NCBI GenBank assembly: GCA_021324945.1 | Contig: JAJPID010000024.1 | Location: forward strand, 1 to 41,961 | Direction of reading: 5' to 3' | DNA from: Lysobacterales bacterium | GTDB taxonomy: Bacteria; Pseudomonadota; Gammaproteobacteria; Xanthomonadales; Rhodanobacteraceae | Length of the DNA: 41,961 nucleotides | Part shown: positions 16,522 to 24,767 of the stretch, in pieces | How the letters are laid out: each line of letters begins with the position of its first letter | How positions within the stretch are numbered: the first letter of the stretch is position 1 | The notes under the pieces: model-generated | Told to the model about the DNA's origin: nothing | What the model saw: only the letters and a program-made list of their open reading frames with translations | Database searches by the model: none | Translations under genes and position numbers: made by a program

Positions 16522-17459
16522 GCCGCAGCCTTCTCCCGCGCACTCTGCTCGACCAGCCGCACGAACAATTCCTCCAGCCGGTTGGTCTTGTTGCGCATCG
16601 AGGTGACGGTGATGCCACGCGCGGAGAGCGCCGCGAACAGCGAATTGAGATCGTGCTGCTTGGACATTTCCGCTTCAATCGTGTTGCCTTCGCGGCAAAC
16701 GAGTCTCACGCCCGGCACTTCCGGCAGCGGCTCACATGGGCCGCTGACATCCAGGATGAATGTCTCCACATCCAGCTTGGACAACAGCACGCGCATCGAG
16801 GTGTTCTCGACGATGTTGCCGTGGTCGATGATCGCGATATTTCGGCAGAGCTGCTCGGCTTCTTCCAGATAATGCGTGGTAAGGATCACCGTGGTGCCCG
16901 CGCGATTGATGCCGGTGATGAATTGCCACATCGAACGGCGGATCTCGATGTCTACACCCGCGGTCGGTTCGTCCAGGATCAATAGACGCGGCTCGTTCAT
17001 CATCGCGCGCGCGATCATCAGCCGCCGCTTCATGCCGCCGGACATCATGCGCGTGGGCTGATGCGCCTTGTCCCAGATGCGCAGCTCGTTCAAATATTTT
17101 CCCGCGCGCGGCTTGGCGACCGGACGCGGAATGCCGTAGAAGCCGGCGACGTTGACGCAGATCTCGAACGGCGTTTCGAACTGGTTGAAATTGATTTCCT
17201 GCGGCACCAAGCCGATCTGCCGCATCACCGCGCCGCGATCCTGGTGGATGGAAATGCCGAACACGCGCGCATCGCCCGAGGTGGGATTTACCAGCGAGGA
17301 GAGGATGCCGATCAGCGTGGATTTGCCCGCGCCGTTGGGGCCGAGCAATGCGAAAAAATCGCCGCGTTCCACGCGCAGGTTCACGCCCTTCAGCGCCTGC
17401 ACGCCGTTGGAGTAAGTCTTGCGAAGGTCGACGGTTTCGAGTGCCGGGGTGTCGGTCAT
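16518..17459 (-). CDS. ABC transporter ATP-binding protein (YadG-like)
   Basis: A 313-residue ATPase. Walker A GPNGAGKST is at 40-48, the Q-loop is in LVPQE, the signature is SGGMKRR starting at 140, Walker B is LLILDEP at 159-165, and the switch His is in LTTHYLEEAE. The C-terminal 80 residues form the extra domain of the YadG/CcmA group. It powers the permease encoded directly downstream. The ATG at 17459 is preferred to an in-frame start at 17546 that would run through the palindromic intergenic region. Its promoter region is shared with the divergent reductase gene. Confidence 0.94.
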   Translation of the reverse strand: MTDTPALETVDLRKTYSNGVQALKGVNLRVERGDFFALLGPNGAGKSTLIGILSSLVNPTSGDARVFGISIHQDRGAVMRQIGLVPQEINFNQFETPFEICVNVAGFYGIPRPVAKPRAGKYLNELRIWDKAHQPTRMMSGGMKRRLMIARAMMNEPRLLILDEPTAGVDIEIRRSMWQFITGINRAGTTVILTTHYLEEAEQLCRNIAIIDHGNIVENTSMRVLLSKLDVETFILDVSGPCEPLPEVPGVRLVCREGNTIEAEMSKQHDLNSLFAALSARGITVTSMRNKTNRLEELFVRLVEQSAREKAAA

Positions 17460-17492
17460 GCAGCGCGGATTCCAGCACAGTCGTTCGCCCTC

Positions 17493-17565
17493 AGGTATCG
17501 AAGGACGAACCGTGAAAACCGGAGCGTTCGCGGTTCGATACCTCACCGCGAACGGCTATTATAAC
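17493..17565. promoter_or_regulatory. Overlapping inverted repeats and promoter between divergent genes
   Basis: AGGTATCGAA (17493-17502) is matched, inverted, by TTCGATACCT (17534-17543). CGTTCGCGGT (17525-17534) is matched by ACCGCGAACG (17545-17554). CGAACCG (17506-17512) is matched by CGGTTCG (17531-17537). The pairs are interleaved, so only one can form at a time. A TATTAT box at 17557-17562, with a weak TTCGAT 17 bp upstream, is a likely promoter for the rightward reductase gene. Confidence 0.6.
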
Positions 17566-17592
17566 GAGCTTTATCCAAGCTTCTTGTTTGTT

Positions 17593-18339
17593 GTGCCTGA
17601 AAAATTTCAACTCACGCTTGAAGACAGCTTCATGCTGGCGCCCACCGTGCGCCACATGGCGTTCGCACGCGCCGATGGTGCGCCGTTCGCGTTCGTGCCG
17701 GGGCAGTTCATCCAGATCCATTTCAACTATGACGACGGCAAGCCGACCAAACGCAGCTATTCGGTGGGCACGGTAGGTGACCAATCCGGCGAGGTGCGAC
17801 GGCTGGAAATCGCGGTGAGTTACGTCGAAGGCGGCGCGGCAACGAAGCTGCTTGGCGGCCTCGAGCGCGGCGGGCAGGTCGAAGCCAGCGGTCCGTACGG
17901 GCGTTTCTGCCTCGACGACAAGGATATCAACGAACGTTACCTGCTGATCGCCACCGGCACCGGCGTCACGCCCTATCGCGCAATGCTGCCGCGCCTTGAA
18001 AAAGTGATCGCCGAGCGTGGCTGCAAGGTGAAATTGTTGTACGGCGCGCGTAACGAACAGGAATTGCTCTATGGCGAAGAATTCGAGGCTTTCGCGCGCG
18101 CGCATCCCGGTTTCGAATTCCATCCCTGCTTCTCGCGCGGCGCGCGCGCAACGCCGCGCGAACATGATCGCCTCGGCTACGTGCAGAATGTGCTGCCGGA
18201 GTTCGAGCCCGATCCGCACCGCGACATCGCGTATCTCTGCGGCAATCCGAACATGGTGGACGCGGTGTTCACCACGCTGAAGGAAGCCGGTTTGCCGGTG
18301 CAGCACATCCGCCGCGAGAAATACGTTTCCTCGCGCTGA
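17593..18339 (+). CDS. Ferredoxin/flavodoxin--NADP+ reductase
   Basis: A 248-residue FAD enzyme that passes electrons between NADPH and ferredoxin or flavodoxin. The FAD-binding motif is RSYSVGT, the NADP-binding start is GTGVTPYRAML, and a late YLCGNPNMVD contacts the nucleotide. It ends in REKYVSSR. The start is taken as a GTG at 17593, about 28 bp after a TATTAT box; the codons before it would place a palindrome-rich promoter inside the protein. No good ribosome site is visible, so the start is uncertain by a few codons. The gene is divergent from the ABC exporter. Confidence 0.9.
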   Translation: MPEKFQLTLEDSFMLAPTVRHMAFARADGAPFAFVPGQFIQIHFNYDDGKPTKRSYSVGTVGDQSGEVRRLEIAVSYVEGGAATKLLGGLERGGQVEASGPYGRFCLDDKDINERYLLIATGTGVTPYRAMLPRLEKVIAERGCKVKLLYGARNEQELLYGEEFEAFARAHPGFEFHPCFSRGARATPREHDRLGYVQNVLPEFEPDPHRDIAYLCGNPNMVDAVFTTLKEAGLPVQHIRREKYVSSR

Positions 18340-18390
18340 ATCGAGCTCGTTCAACGATCACGGGGTTGCAACCCGCCCTACAATCGCGCC

Positions 18391-19056
18391 ATGAAACTGC
18401 TGCTCGTTGAGGATTCGCAACGTCTGCGCGACACGTTGGCGCGCGGCCTGCGCGCGGCGGGCTTCACGGTGGACGTCGCGGCGGACGGCGTCGAGGCAAA
18501 CGGTTTTCTCGCCGGTTTCGATTACGACTTCGTGCTGCTGGATCTCGGCCTGCCGCGCATGGATGGCCTGAGCGTGTTGCGTGCGATGCCCGCAGGCGGC
18601 GCACGGCCACGCGTGCTGGTGTTGTCCGCGCGCGATCAGGTGAACGACCGCGTGGAAGCGTTGAACGCCGGCGCCGACGATTATCTGGTGAAGCCGTTCG
18701 CTTTCGAGGAAGTGCTGGCGCGCTTGCATGCGCTGGCGCGCCGTCCGGCCGAAACACGCGCCGACGTGCTCGAGCACGCCGGCATCAAACTGGATGCACG
18801 CGCGCACGAGGCAAGCTTCAACGGCCAACGCCTGAATCTCACGCCGCGCGAGTTCGCATTGCTGGAACTGCTGCTGCGCCATCGCGGCCGCGTGTTCGCG
18901 CGCGCGGCGATTCTGGAACGCATCGCCGGCAGCGAGAGCGATGCGTCCGACCGCAGCATCGAAGTGCTGGTATTCGGCCTACGCCGCAAGCTGAGCGAAG
19001 CCGGTTGCGAGGACGTGGTCGAAAACCGCCGCGGCGCGGGTTATTTGATCCGATGA
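18391..19056 (+). CDS. OmpR/PhoB-family response regulator
   Basis: A 221-residue two-component regulator. The receiver domain has acidic residues E7-D8, phospho-acceptor D51 in LLDLGLP, switch Ser79 and Lys101 in LVKPF. The C-terminal winged helix (about 125-221) carries LTPREFALLELLLRHRG and the closing ENRRGAGYLIR typical of QseB/PmrA-like factors. It would bind direct repeats at target promoters after phosphorylation by the kinase encoded 13 bp downstream. The ATG at 18391 is clear. The stimulus is unknown. Confidence 0.95.
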   Translation: MKLLLVEDSQRLRDTLARGLRAAGFTVDVAADGVEANGFLAGFDYDFVLLDLGLPRMDGLSVLRAMPAGGARPRVLVLSARDQVNDRVEALNAGADDYLVKPFAFEEVLARLHALARRPAETRADVLEHAGIKLDARAHEASFNGQRLNLTPREFALLELLLRHRGRVFARAAILERIAGSESDASDRSIEVLVFGLRRKLSEAGCEDVVENRRGAGYLIR

Positions 19057-19069
19057 GCGCGCGTCGCTG

Positions 19070-20428
19070 ATGCGAAATTTCTCGCTGCGTCTGCGCCTCA
19101 CCCTGCTGCTGGCGCTCGCCGCGCTGATCGCACTGGGCGCGGCCGCCTGGGTGGTGGACTGGCGCGCGGATGCGGAGATGCAGCAACGGTTCGACACTGC
19201 GCTGCTGGCGCGCGCGCAGGCATTCGCGGCATTGGCGCGCAGCGAGCGCGGCCGCGTGCAACTTGAAACCGGTGCGGCGGGCGGCGACCTGTTTCCCGGC
19301 GCCACCGGTGCGCAGTGGTACGACTTGCGTTGCAACGGCATCGTCGTAGCGCGCAGCGCGCAGAACTTGCCCGCGCTGGCGGCGACGGGCGTACCACGCT
19401 TCGCCAACGCGTCACTCGCCGGCCGTACGGTGCGCGAAGTCGCGTTGCGTTTCCATCCGGCCGAAGACGACGATATGCACGTGCAGACACCCACCTGCGC
19501 GCTGCGTTATGCGCTGGATCGCGGCCCGCTGGATGAAATCCTCGACACGCTCGACTGGATCCTGCTCGGCAGCATTCTCGGCGCGTGCCTGATCGTACTC
19601 GCGCTGACGCCGTGGCTGGTACGCCGCGGCTTGCGCCCGCTCTCGGGTTTGAGCGACGCCATGGCGCGCATCGGCCCGGATACGCCGGGCGCGCGTCTGC
19701 CCGATGCGCACACGCGCGAACTCGCACCGGTGGTGGAGCGATTCAACGGCGTGCTGGCGCGCATGGACGAAGGCCTCGCGCGCGAGCGGCGTTTCGCTTC
19801 CGGACTTGCGCATGAATTGCGTACGCGCCTGGCCGAGTTGCGCGCGCTGGTCGACGTGGAGAGACGCTATCCCAGCGGCCGCGATATGCACGCGCTGCTC
19901 GCCGAGATCGGCAAGATCGGTGGCGAACTGGAAGCTACCGTCGGTGCATTGCTGCAACTGACGCGCATCGAATTCGGCGTGCAGACCGCGCAGCGCGAGC
20001 GCCTCGATCCGAATGCCTTGCTGACGCGCGCGCTGACGCGCCACGCCGAAGCGCTGCACGGACGCGAGCTGCAATTGCGGCGGGAGAACGCACCGGCGGA
20101 TTTGCACATCGAAAGTGATCCAGCGTTGCTGGAAATCGTGGTGGACAACCTGCTCGGCAACGCGATCGCCTACGCGCCGCCGCGCAGTGCGGTGTGCGTG
20201 AGATGCGCGCGCGAGATGCTTGTGATCGACAACGCCGCACCGGATTTGCGCCATGAAGATCTGGCGCGTTTCGGTCAGCGCTTCTGGCGCAAGCACGGGG
20301 GCGAAGGCGGCGCCGGACACGCCGGCTTGGGTCTCGCACTGGCCGCAGCGGCAGCCAACGCGATGGGAATGCGGTTGGATTTCGCGTTGTGCGACGGACG
20401 CCTGCACGCCGCCCTGCATTGGTCGTGA
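19070..20428 (+). CDS. Sensor histidine kinase (QseC/PmrB-like)
   Basis: A 452-residue inner-membrane kinase. Helices at about 8-28 and 163-182 enclose a periplasmic sensor domain with one CxC-free loop, followed by a HAMP-like linker. The phospho-acceptor His248 lies in GLAHELRTRLAEL, where the usual Pro of HELRTPL is Arg. The N box is DNLLGNAIAYAP (359-370). The G1 box reads DNAAP at 387-391 instead of D-x-G-x-G, while the G2 box GLGLALA (419-425) is normal. The ATP site is therefore slightly degenerate and activity may be altered. It pairs with the upstream response regulator. Confidence 0.93.
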   Translation: MRNFSLRLRLTLLLALAALIALGAAAWVVDWRADAEMQQRFDTALLARAQAFAALARSERGRVQLETGAAGGDLFPGATGAQWYDLRCNGIVVARSAQNLPALAATGVPRFANASLAGRTVREVALRFHPAEDDDMHVQTPTCALRYALDRGPLDEILDTLDWILLGSILGACLIVLALTPWLVRRGLRPLSGLSDAMARIGPDTPGARLPDAHTRELAPVVERFNGVLARMDEGLARERRFASGLAHELRTRLAELRALVDVERRYPSGRDMHALLAEIGKIGGELEATVGALLQLTRIEFGVQTAQRERLDPNALLTRALTRHAEALHGRELQLRRENAPADLHIESDPALLEIVVDNLLGNAIAYAPPRSAVCVRCAREMLVIDNAAPDLRHEDLARFGQRFWRKHGGEGGAGHAGLGLALAAAAANAMGMRLDFALCDGRLHAALHWS

Positions 20429-20527
20429 CGCGTGTAGGACAATTCCGACACGCGCTCGCAACGTTCGCTGCTTTCGTTCACGCGTGGCCGCGCGTACGCT
20501 GATCGCAAATCGGAAGGAGTGGACACA

Positions 20528-20776
20528 ATGATCGACGTGCAGGGTATCGACCAGCTTGCGCAGCGGCTGGCCTCGCTGGTGCCGCCGGGCCTGAACGCCG
20601 CGCGCGAGGACTTGCAGGCGAACTTTCGCGACGTGCTGACGCATGGTTTGCGCCGTTTCGATCTGGTGACGCGCGAGGAATTCGATTCGCAACGCGCGGT
20701 GCTCGCGCGCACGCGCGAAATGGTCGTGCAATTGGAAGCGCGCATGGCGGAGCTGGAAGTGCAGCGCACGAAGTGA
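20528..20776 (+). CDS. ubiK: Ubiquinone biosynthesis accessory factor UbiK (YqiC/BMFP)
   Basis: An 82-residue protein with an N-terminal amphipathic part (IDQLAQRLASLVPPGL) and a C-terminal coiled coil with the family's LVTREEFDSQRAVLARTRE block. UbiK helps the soluble Ubi complex assemble, together with UbiJ, which is also encoded in this window (31422-32075). The ATG at 20528 is preceded by GGAAGGAG at good spacing; a GTG at 20519 is too close to that site. It is followed by a 307-bp hairpin-rich gap and then comM. Confidence 0.93.
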   Translation: MIDVQGIDQLAQRLASLVPPGLNAAREDLQANFRDVLTHGLRRFDLVTREEFDSQRAVLARTREMVVQLEARMAELEVQRTK

Positions 20777-21083
20777 TCCATGTTGGAGATTTTTCAGCCC
20801 TCCGTGAATGCGGAGGGATGGCCCGCTGTTGCCCGAGTTTCGACAACATGCAGCGCTGCAATGTTTGCCGTCGTCTCGTGTTGCGGGGGAGCCAGAGCAG
20901 GGAAGAACATTCTGGATTCGGATGCCCGGAGGGGAAGGCATGCGGAATGACGGGCGGGCCAGGATTTGACGCGAGCTCCCTTGAATGGCAGCTCGCGTCG
21001 GCGAGCGCCCGCACTGGAACGTGCGGGCGGGAAAGCGATTCACGGACGACTGCTTGCGAGTCCTCTTTTTGACACATGCCCTC
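20777..21083. other. Gene-free gap with three hairpins between ubiK and comM
   Basis: This 307-bp gap has no supported gene. It holds three perfect hairpins. CCCTCCG/CGGAGGG is at 20798-20817 (loop tgaatg), GACGCGAGCT/AGCTCGCGTC is at 20968-20999, and CGCCCGCAC/GTGCGGGCG is at 21006-21029 (loop tggaac). The last two lie in the likely leader of comM. None is followed by a U run, so they are not simple terminators. Confidence 0.6.
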
Positions 21084-22601
21084 ATGTCTCTCGCCGTCGC
21101 TTTAACCCGCGCACAGGAAGGTGTCGCCGCACCGCTCGTGACGGTGGAGGTGCATTTGTCCGGCGGCTTGCCCGGCACGTCCATCGTCGGCTTGCCGGAG
21201 GCGGCGGTGCGCGAAGCGCGCGACCGCGTGCGTGTGGCGATCCAGAACACGCAGTTTGAATATCCTGCGCGGCGCGTCACGGTGAACCTCGCGCCAGCCG
21301 AATTGCCAAAAGATGGCGGGCGTTTCGACCTTGCCATCGCGCTCGGCATTCTTGCAGCGGGCGGACAGTTACCGCGCGAGGCGCTGCGCGGCTGCGAGTT
21401 CCTGGGCGAACTCGCGCTATCCGGTGAATTGCGCCCGGTCACCGGCGTGTTGCCTGCGCTGTTGCGCGCGCGCCATGGCAAGCGCTGCGTGATCGTGCCG
21501 ATCGAAAATGCACACGAGGCGGCATTGTTGAACGACGTCGAAGTGCGCGTGGCGCGCACGCTGGCTGACGTCTGCGCGCATCTGCGCGGTGTGGAACCGT
21601 TGCCGACGCCGAGGGTGGAAACCGAATCGTCCACCGCCAACGACGACGAGCCCGATCTCGCCGACGTGCGCGGACAATTGCATGCGCGGCGCGCATTGGA
21701 GATCGCCGCGGTGGGCGCGCACCACCTGTTGATGATCGGGCCGCCCGGCACTGGCAAGTCGATGCTGGCCGCACGCCTGCCGGGCATTCTGCCGCCACTG
21801 TCGGAAAGCGAAGCGTTGCAGGCCTGCGCGGTGCGTTCGGTCTGCGGCTTGCCGATCGAGCCGGACCGCTGGAAGCGCCGGCCGTTCCGGGCCCCGCATC
21901 ACACCGCTTCCGCCGTCGCGCTGGTCGGAGGCGGTTCGCATCCGCGGCCCGGCGAAATTTCGCTGGCGCATCACGGCGTGCTGTTTCTCGACGAATTGCC
22001 CGAGTACGACCGGCACACGTTGGAAGTGCTGCGCGAACCGCTGGAATCCGGCCGCATCGTGATCTCGCGCGCGGCGCGGCAGGCAGAATTTCCCGCGTGC
22101 TTCCAACTGGTCGCGGCGATGAATCCCTGCCCCTGCGGCTACGCCGGCGATCCCAACGGTCGCTGCCGCTGCACGCCCGATGCGATCGCGCGCTATCGCG
22201 GCCGCATCTCCGGGCCGCTGCTCGATCGCATCGATCTCACCGTCGATGTGCCGCGCCTGCCGTTGTCGGAATTGGACGGCGCGCGCCGCCCGCAGGACGA
22301 ACCTTCCGCCGCGGTGCGCGAACGCGTGATCGCCGCACGCGCGATCGCGATGGCGCGCAGCGGCAAGCCCAATGCCGCACTCACCACGCGCGAGATCGAA
22401 CGCGATTGCGCACTGGGGACCAACGAACGCGCGTTGCTGCAACGCGCGCTGGACAAATTCGGCCTGTCCGCGCGCGCCTACCACCGCGTGTTGCGCGTCA
22501 CCCGCAGCATCGCCGACCTCGCGCATAGCGATCGCATCGGCCGCGAGCATCTGGCCGAGGCGCTGCAGTACCGGCGAATAAACGCCGCGTCGAACCAGTG
22601 A
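21084..22601 (+). CDS. comM: YifB/ComM family Mg chelatase-like AAA+ ATPase
   Basis: A 505-residue protein with an N-terminal ChlI-like fold (SIVGLPEAAVREARDRV and PAELPKDGGRFDLAIAL), a Walker A in GPPGTGKSMLA, a Walker B in VLFLDELPEY, and the C-terminal segment with CPCGYAGDP that is diagnostic of YifB/ComM. In naturally competent bacteria ComM is a hexameric helicase that extends branch migration during transformation, and this full-length homologue suggests the same. The ATG at 21084 begins the conserved MSLAVALTRAQEG. No strong ribosome site is seen. It ends convergent with the dehydrogenase gene. Confidence 0.95.
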   Translation: MSLAVALTRAQEGVAAPLVTVEVHLSGGLPGTSIVGLPEAAVREARDRVRVAIQNTQFEYPARRVTVNLAPAELPKDGGRFDLAIALGILAAGGQLPREALRGCEFLGELALSGELRPVTGVLPALLRARHGKRCVIVPIENAHEAALLNDVEVRVARTLADVCAHLRGVEPLPTPRVETESSTANDDEPDLADVRGQLHARRALEIAAVGAHHLLMIGPPGTGKSMLAARLPGILPPLSESEALQACAVRSVCGLPIEPDRWKRRPFRAPHHTASAVALVGGGSHPRPGEISLAHHGVLFLDELPEYDRHTLEVLREPLESGRIVISRAARQAEFPACFQLVAAMNPCPCGYAGDPNGRCRCTPDAIARYRGRISGPLLDRIDLTVDVPRLPLSELDGARRPQDEPSAAVRERVIAARAIAMARSGKPNAALTTREIERDCALGTNERALLQRALDKFGLSARAYHRVLRVTRSIADLAHSDRIGREHLAEALQYRRINAASNQ

Positions 22602-22734
22602 ACCGAAGTTCTTGCGGAGACTTCAATCGTCATTCCCCAGTCTGGAACCCGCAGCCCCTGTCTCAGTCGCTGCTCCCGGCTTTCGCCGAGCGTAACGAGC
22701 AAAGAACCGGGTAATAATCAAATGCAACGCGGCA

Positions 22735-23922
22735 TCAATGTCCGGAGTTTGTCCAGACTTTTCCCTCCGGATCGAACTCGACCGTCACCCTTTTGTTCGC
22801 GCGCGCCCCGAATCCGCACACGGCGAGCGGGCCCTCGGCCATCGGATCGAGATCGAACGCCTGCTCGATGTCGGCTTCGTTGATCGCGGCAGTGATGAAG
22901 GCGCCGAGGTTCGATTCAGTGGCGGCGAGGTACAGCGTCTGCGACAGATGCCCCGCATCCAGGATCACCGCGCGGTAGGCCTTGGCGTGGTTGCGGTATT
23001 TCCAGAAATTGCGGTGGAAACGTGCGCACAGCGCGATCAGCACCGGCGCCTGGGCGTAGTACGCCTGCGCCGCGACGAAAGTGCGCGCGAGCGTGGCGGC
23101 TTCGTCGGCGGACAACAAATGCAGCGGCTCCAACGCATGATCGGTCGGGTGATAGTGATACAAACCCGCCGCGATGCCTGCCACGCTCTGCACCAGCAGA
23201 TAGGCTTCCACCGCATGCAGGCCGCCGGCCGAAGGCGAGGATTTTTTCAGCAACTGCACCCCGGGCGCGTAATCGCTGACCGCACGCGCGCCGAACGCGC
23301 GATACAGCACGGCGGAGAAATCGGCTTGCGCAAGCGGATGCGCATCGAAATTGCGGCAGGTGACGCGGCGTTCGGTCAGCGCATCCAATGCCGAATGCGG
23401 CGGACGCTGCAGAGACAAACGCTGCCGAGCATCGACGCGCTCGCGCACCGGCGGCGGCGAAGCGCCCAGCCGTTCCAGAAACGTCTGCTCGCTGGCCTCG
23501 GAAAAGCGCCGCTCGGCCTCCTCGGTGTCCACGCCGCGCCAGCGCGTGTGCCGGTGCATCACCGCGGCCAGATCGCGCCAATGCGTTGCGCGCAGCGCTT
23601 CGTCGTGTTGCGCATGTTCGCTCGAGGCCGCACCGTCGCCGTCCTGCGCGATCAGCAATCCTTTCGCCAGCAGTGCATCCAGCACAGCGCGTGGATGGCG
23701 TTGCGCGAGACCATCGAACGACACCCATCTATTCGGCGACAACTCGCCCAACAGCGCGACCTCCGCCGCATCCAGCGCGATCTCATCGTCGCGATGCGCG
23801 GTCAACGCGATCCATTCGAGTACGCTGCGCACACCGGTTTCGCCGCCCAGCAGCGCATTCAAATCGAAACCGATCGACTCGCGCGGCTCGATCAGCAGCG
23901 TCGCGCAGCGACGGACTTGCAT
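22735..23922 (-). CDS. SagB-type nitroreductase-fold dehydrogenase (putative peptide maturation dehydrogenase)
   Basis: A 395-residue protein. Residues 1-130 form an N-terminal helical, winged-helix-like part. Residues about 180-395 are the SagB/ThcOx nitroreductase fold, with the FMN-contacting ERRVTCRNF (184-192), the KSSPSAGGLHAVEAYL block (227-242) and a closing PLAVCGFG (365-372). SagB enzymes oxidise azolines to azoles in RiPPs after a YcaO cyclase, but no YcaO gene is seen here. From memory, NCBI has a xanthomonad-enriched family named 'putative peptide maturation dehydrogenase' (TIGR04511) that this fits. The ATG at 23922 has GGGGA upstream. It is divergent from the broken precursor gene. 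Confidence 0.88.
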   Translation of the reverse strand: MQVRRCATLLIEPRESIGFDLNALLGGETGVRSVLEWIALTAHRDDEIALDAAEVALLGELSPNRWVSFDGLAQRHPRAVLDALLAKGLLIAQDGDGAASSEHAQHDEALRATHWRDLAAVMHRHTRWRGVDTEEAERRFSEASEQTFLERLGASPPPVRERVDARQRLSLQRPPHSALDALTERRVTCRNFDAHPLAQADFSAVLYRAFGARAVSDYAPGVQLLKKSSPSAGGLHAVEAYLLVQSVAGIAAGLYHYHPTDHALEPLHLLSADEAATLARTFVAAQAYYAQAPVLIALCARFHRNFWKYRNHAKAYRAVILDAGHLSQTLYLAATESNLGAFITAAINEADIEQAFDLDPMAEGPLAVCGFGARANKRVTVEFDPEGKVWTNSGH

Positions 23923-24020
23923 GGCTTTCCCCGATTCGCAAAGCCCGCCAGCCTAGGCGGCGGCGGTACAAGGACGCAAGTCTCTGCTGGCGTGTTGTTT
24001 CCAATAACGGCGAGACCGAG

Positions 24021-24341
24021 ATGCCCGATTTCACCGCGACACAGGAACACGCAGTGACTGGAACAGCGAAAGCGTGGACACGGCCGGCGGGAAGACGACC
24101 GCGACTGCGCTGGCCGCATTGGGTGTGCCGCAAACTCTGATCGACAGTCTTTTCAGCAAGCAGCACGGCGTCCATGCGGCTTGCTCCGCGACAGACATTC
24201 GCGGATGCATTGAGACACTTCAAACAAGGCGCCGCGAAAATCGCGGCATGTCAATGCGCACCGCAGCTCGGCCTTTCAATCGGGGCACAATCCGATGTAC
24301 CACCGGCGCGCCCGGATTGCGTTTGCAGCACGATAAGCTGA
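24021..24341 (+). pseudogene. Second RiPP precursor gene disrupted by frame changes
   Basis: An ATG at 24021 after GAGACCGAG opens MPDFTATQEHAVT, like the start of the intact precursor at 24459. The frame then runs into a TGA at 24138-24140. The missing leader core is found in another frame (24107-24150) as ALAALGVPQTLIDSL, close to ALAELGVPHETIINL of the intact peptide. The first frame resumes with MRLAPRQTFADALRHF from 24174, comparable to CLAPATLADKPRF, and ends at a TGA at 24339. LAP falls at codons 54-56 in both genes, so the shifts compensate in length. The tail has CQC and CVC pairs. This is decay, sequence error or, less likely, programmed frameshifting. Confidence 0.65.
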
Positions 24342-24406
24342 GCTGATGAGCCCAACAATTCGGAAAATGGGTGACTGAGCAAGTTTGAGAGGCACGAAGA
24401 CGGCGG

Positions 24407-24437
24407 CTGGCAGGACGCTTGCATAGGAGTCTGCCAG
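24407..24437. promoter_or_regulatory. Inverted repeat upstream of the precursor start
   Basis: CTGGCAG (24407-24413) is matched, inverted, by CTGCCAG (24431-24437) with a 17-nt loop that contains AGGAG. It ends 21 bp before the GTG start of the precursor gene and would be in its leader RNA or act as an operator. The effect is unknown. Confidence 0.35.
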
Positions 24438-24458
24438 TCCATCCATCAGGAACCCACC

Positions 24459-24749
24459 GTGGCCGATTCGTCGCTTTCGCGCGAGCATTCGCTCGCCCTG
24501 TTGCAGAAGCTCGCCACAGATGACGATTTCCGCAGTCGTTTCGAACAGAAGCCCGCTGCCGCGCTGGCCGAACTGGGCGTGCCACATGAGACGATCATCA
24601 ATCTGAAGGCATCATGCCTGGCGCCGGCTACTTTGGCGGACAAGCCGCGTTTCATCCAGGCGCATCAAGAGTTGTCCAATGCAGCAGCCGAAAATTGCTT
24701 GATGATGGTCATACCCAACGCTCAACTGGACATGGGATCAAAACGATAA
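24459..24749 (+). CDS. NHLP-related RiPP precursor peptide
   Basis: A 96-residue peptide whose first 50 residues have the nitrile-hydratase-like leader pattern: LLQKLATDDDFRSRF (14-28), then KPAAALAELGVP (31-42). The rest, from ASCLAP (51-56) to the end, would hold the core; its only cysteines are Cys53 and Cys80 (ENCLMMVIPN). From memory the family is 'NHLP-related RiPP peptide' (TIGR04509). The start is a GTG at 24459 with AGGA seven bases upstream. It lies between the SagB-type dehydrogenase and the cyclase-TPR gene, and converges with the latter with an 18-bp gap. The local GC content is near 50%, lower than in the flanking genes. Confidence 0.85.
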   Translation: MADSSLSREHSLALLQKLATDDDFRSRFEQKPAAALAELGVPHETIINLKASCLAPATLADKPRFIQAHQELSNAAAENCLMMVIPNAQLDMGSKR

Positions 24750-24767
24750 ACTGGATTTGTTTCAAAG

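Noticed and set aside
17526-17553. Possible tRNA T-arm (GGTTCGAT)
   Set aside because: No acceptor stem, anticodon arm or D arm can be built around it; the symmetry is explained by inverted repeats.
20798-20817. Rho-independent terminator after ubiK
   Set aside because: The stem is good but is followed by ATGGCCC rather than a U run, so it is listed only as a hairpin.
19412-21787. Leftward 791-codon open frame
   Set aside because: It runs antisense through the histidine kinase, ubiK and comM and has the composition of a GC-rich shadow frame.
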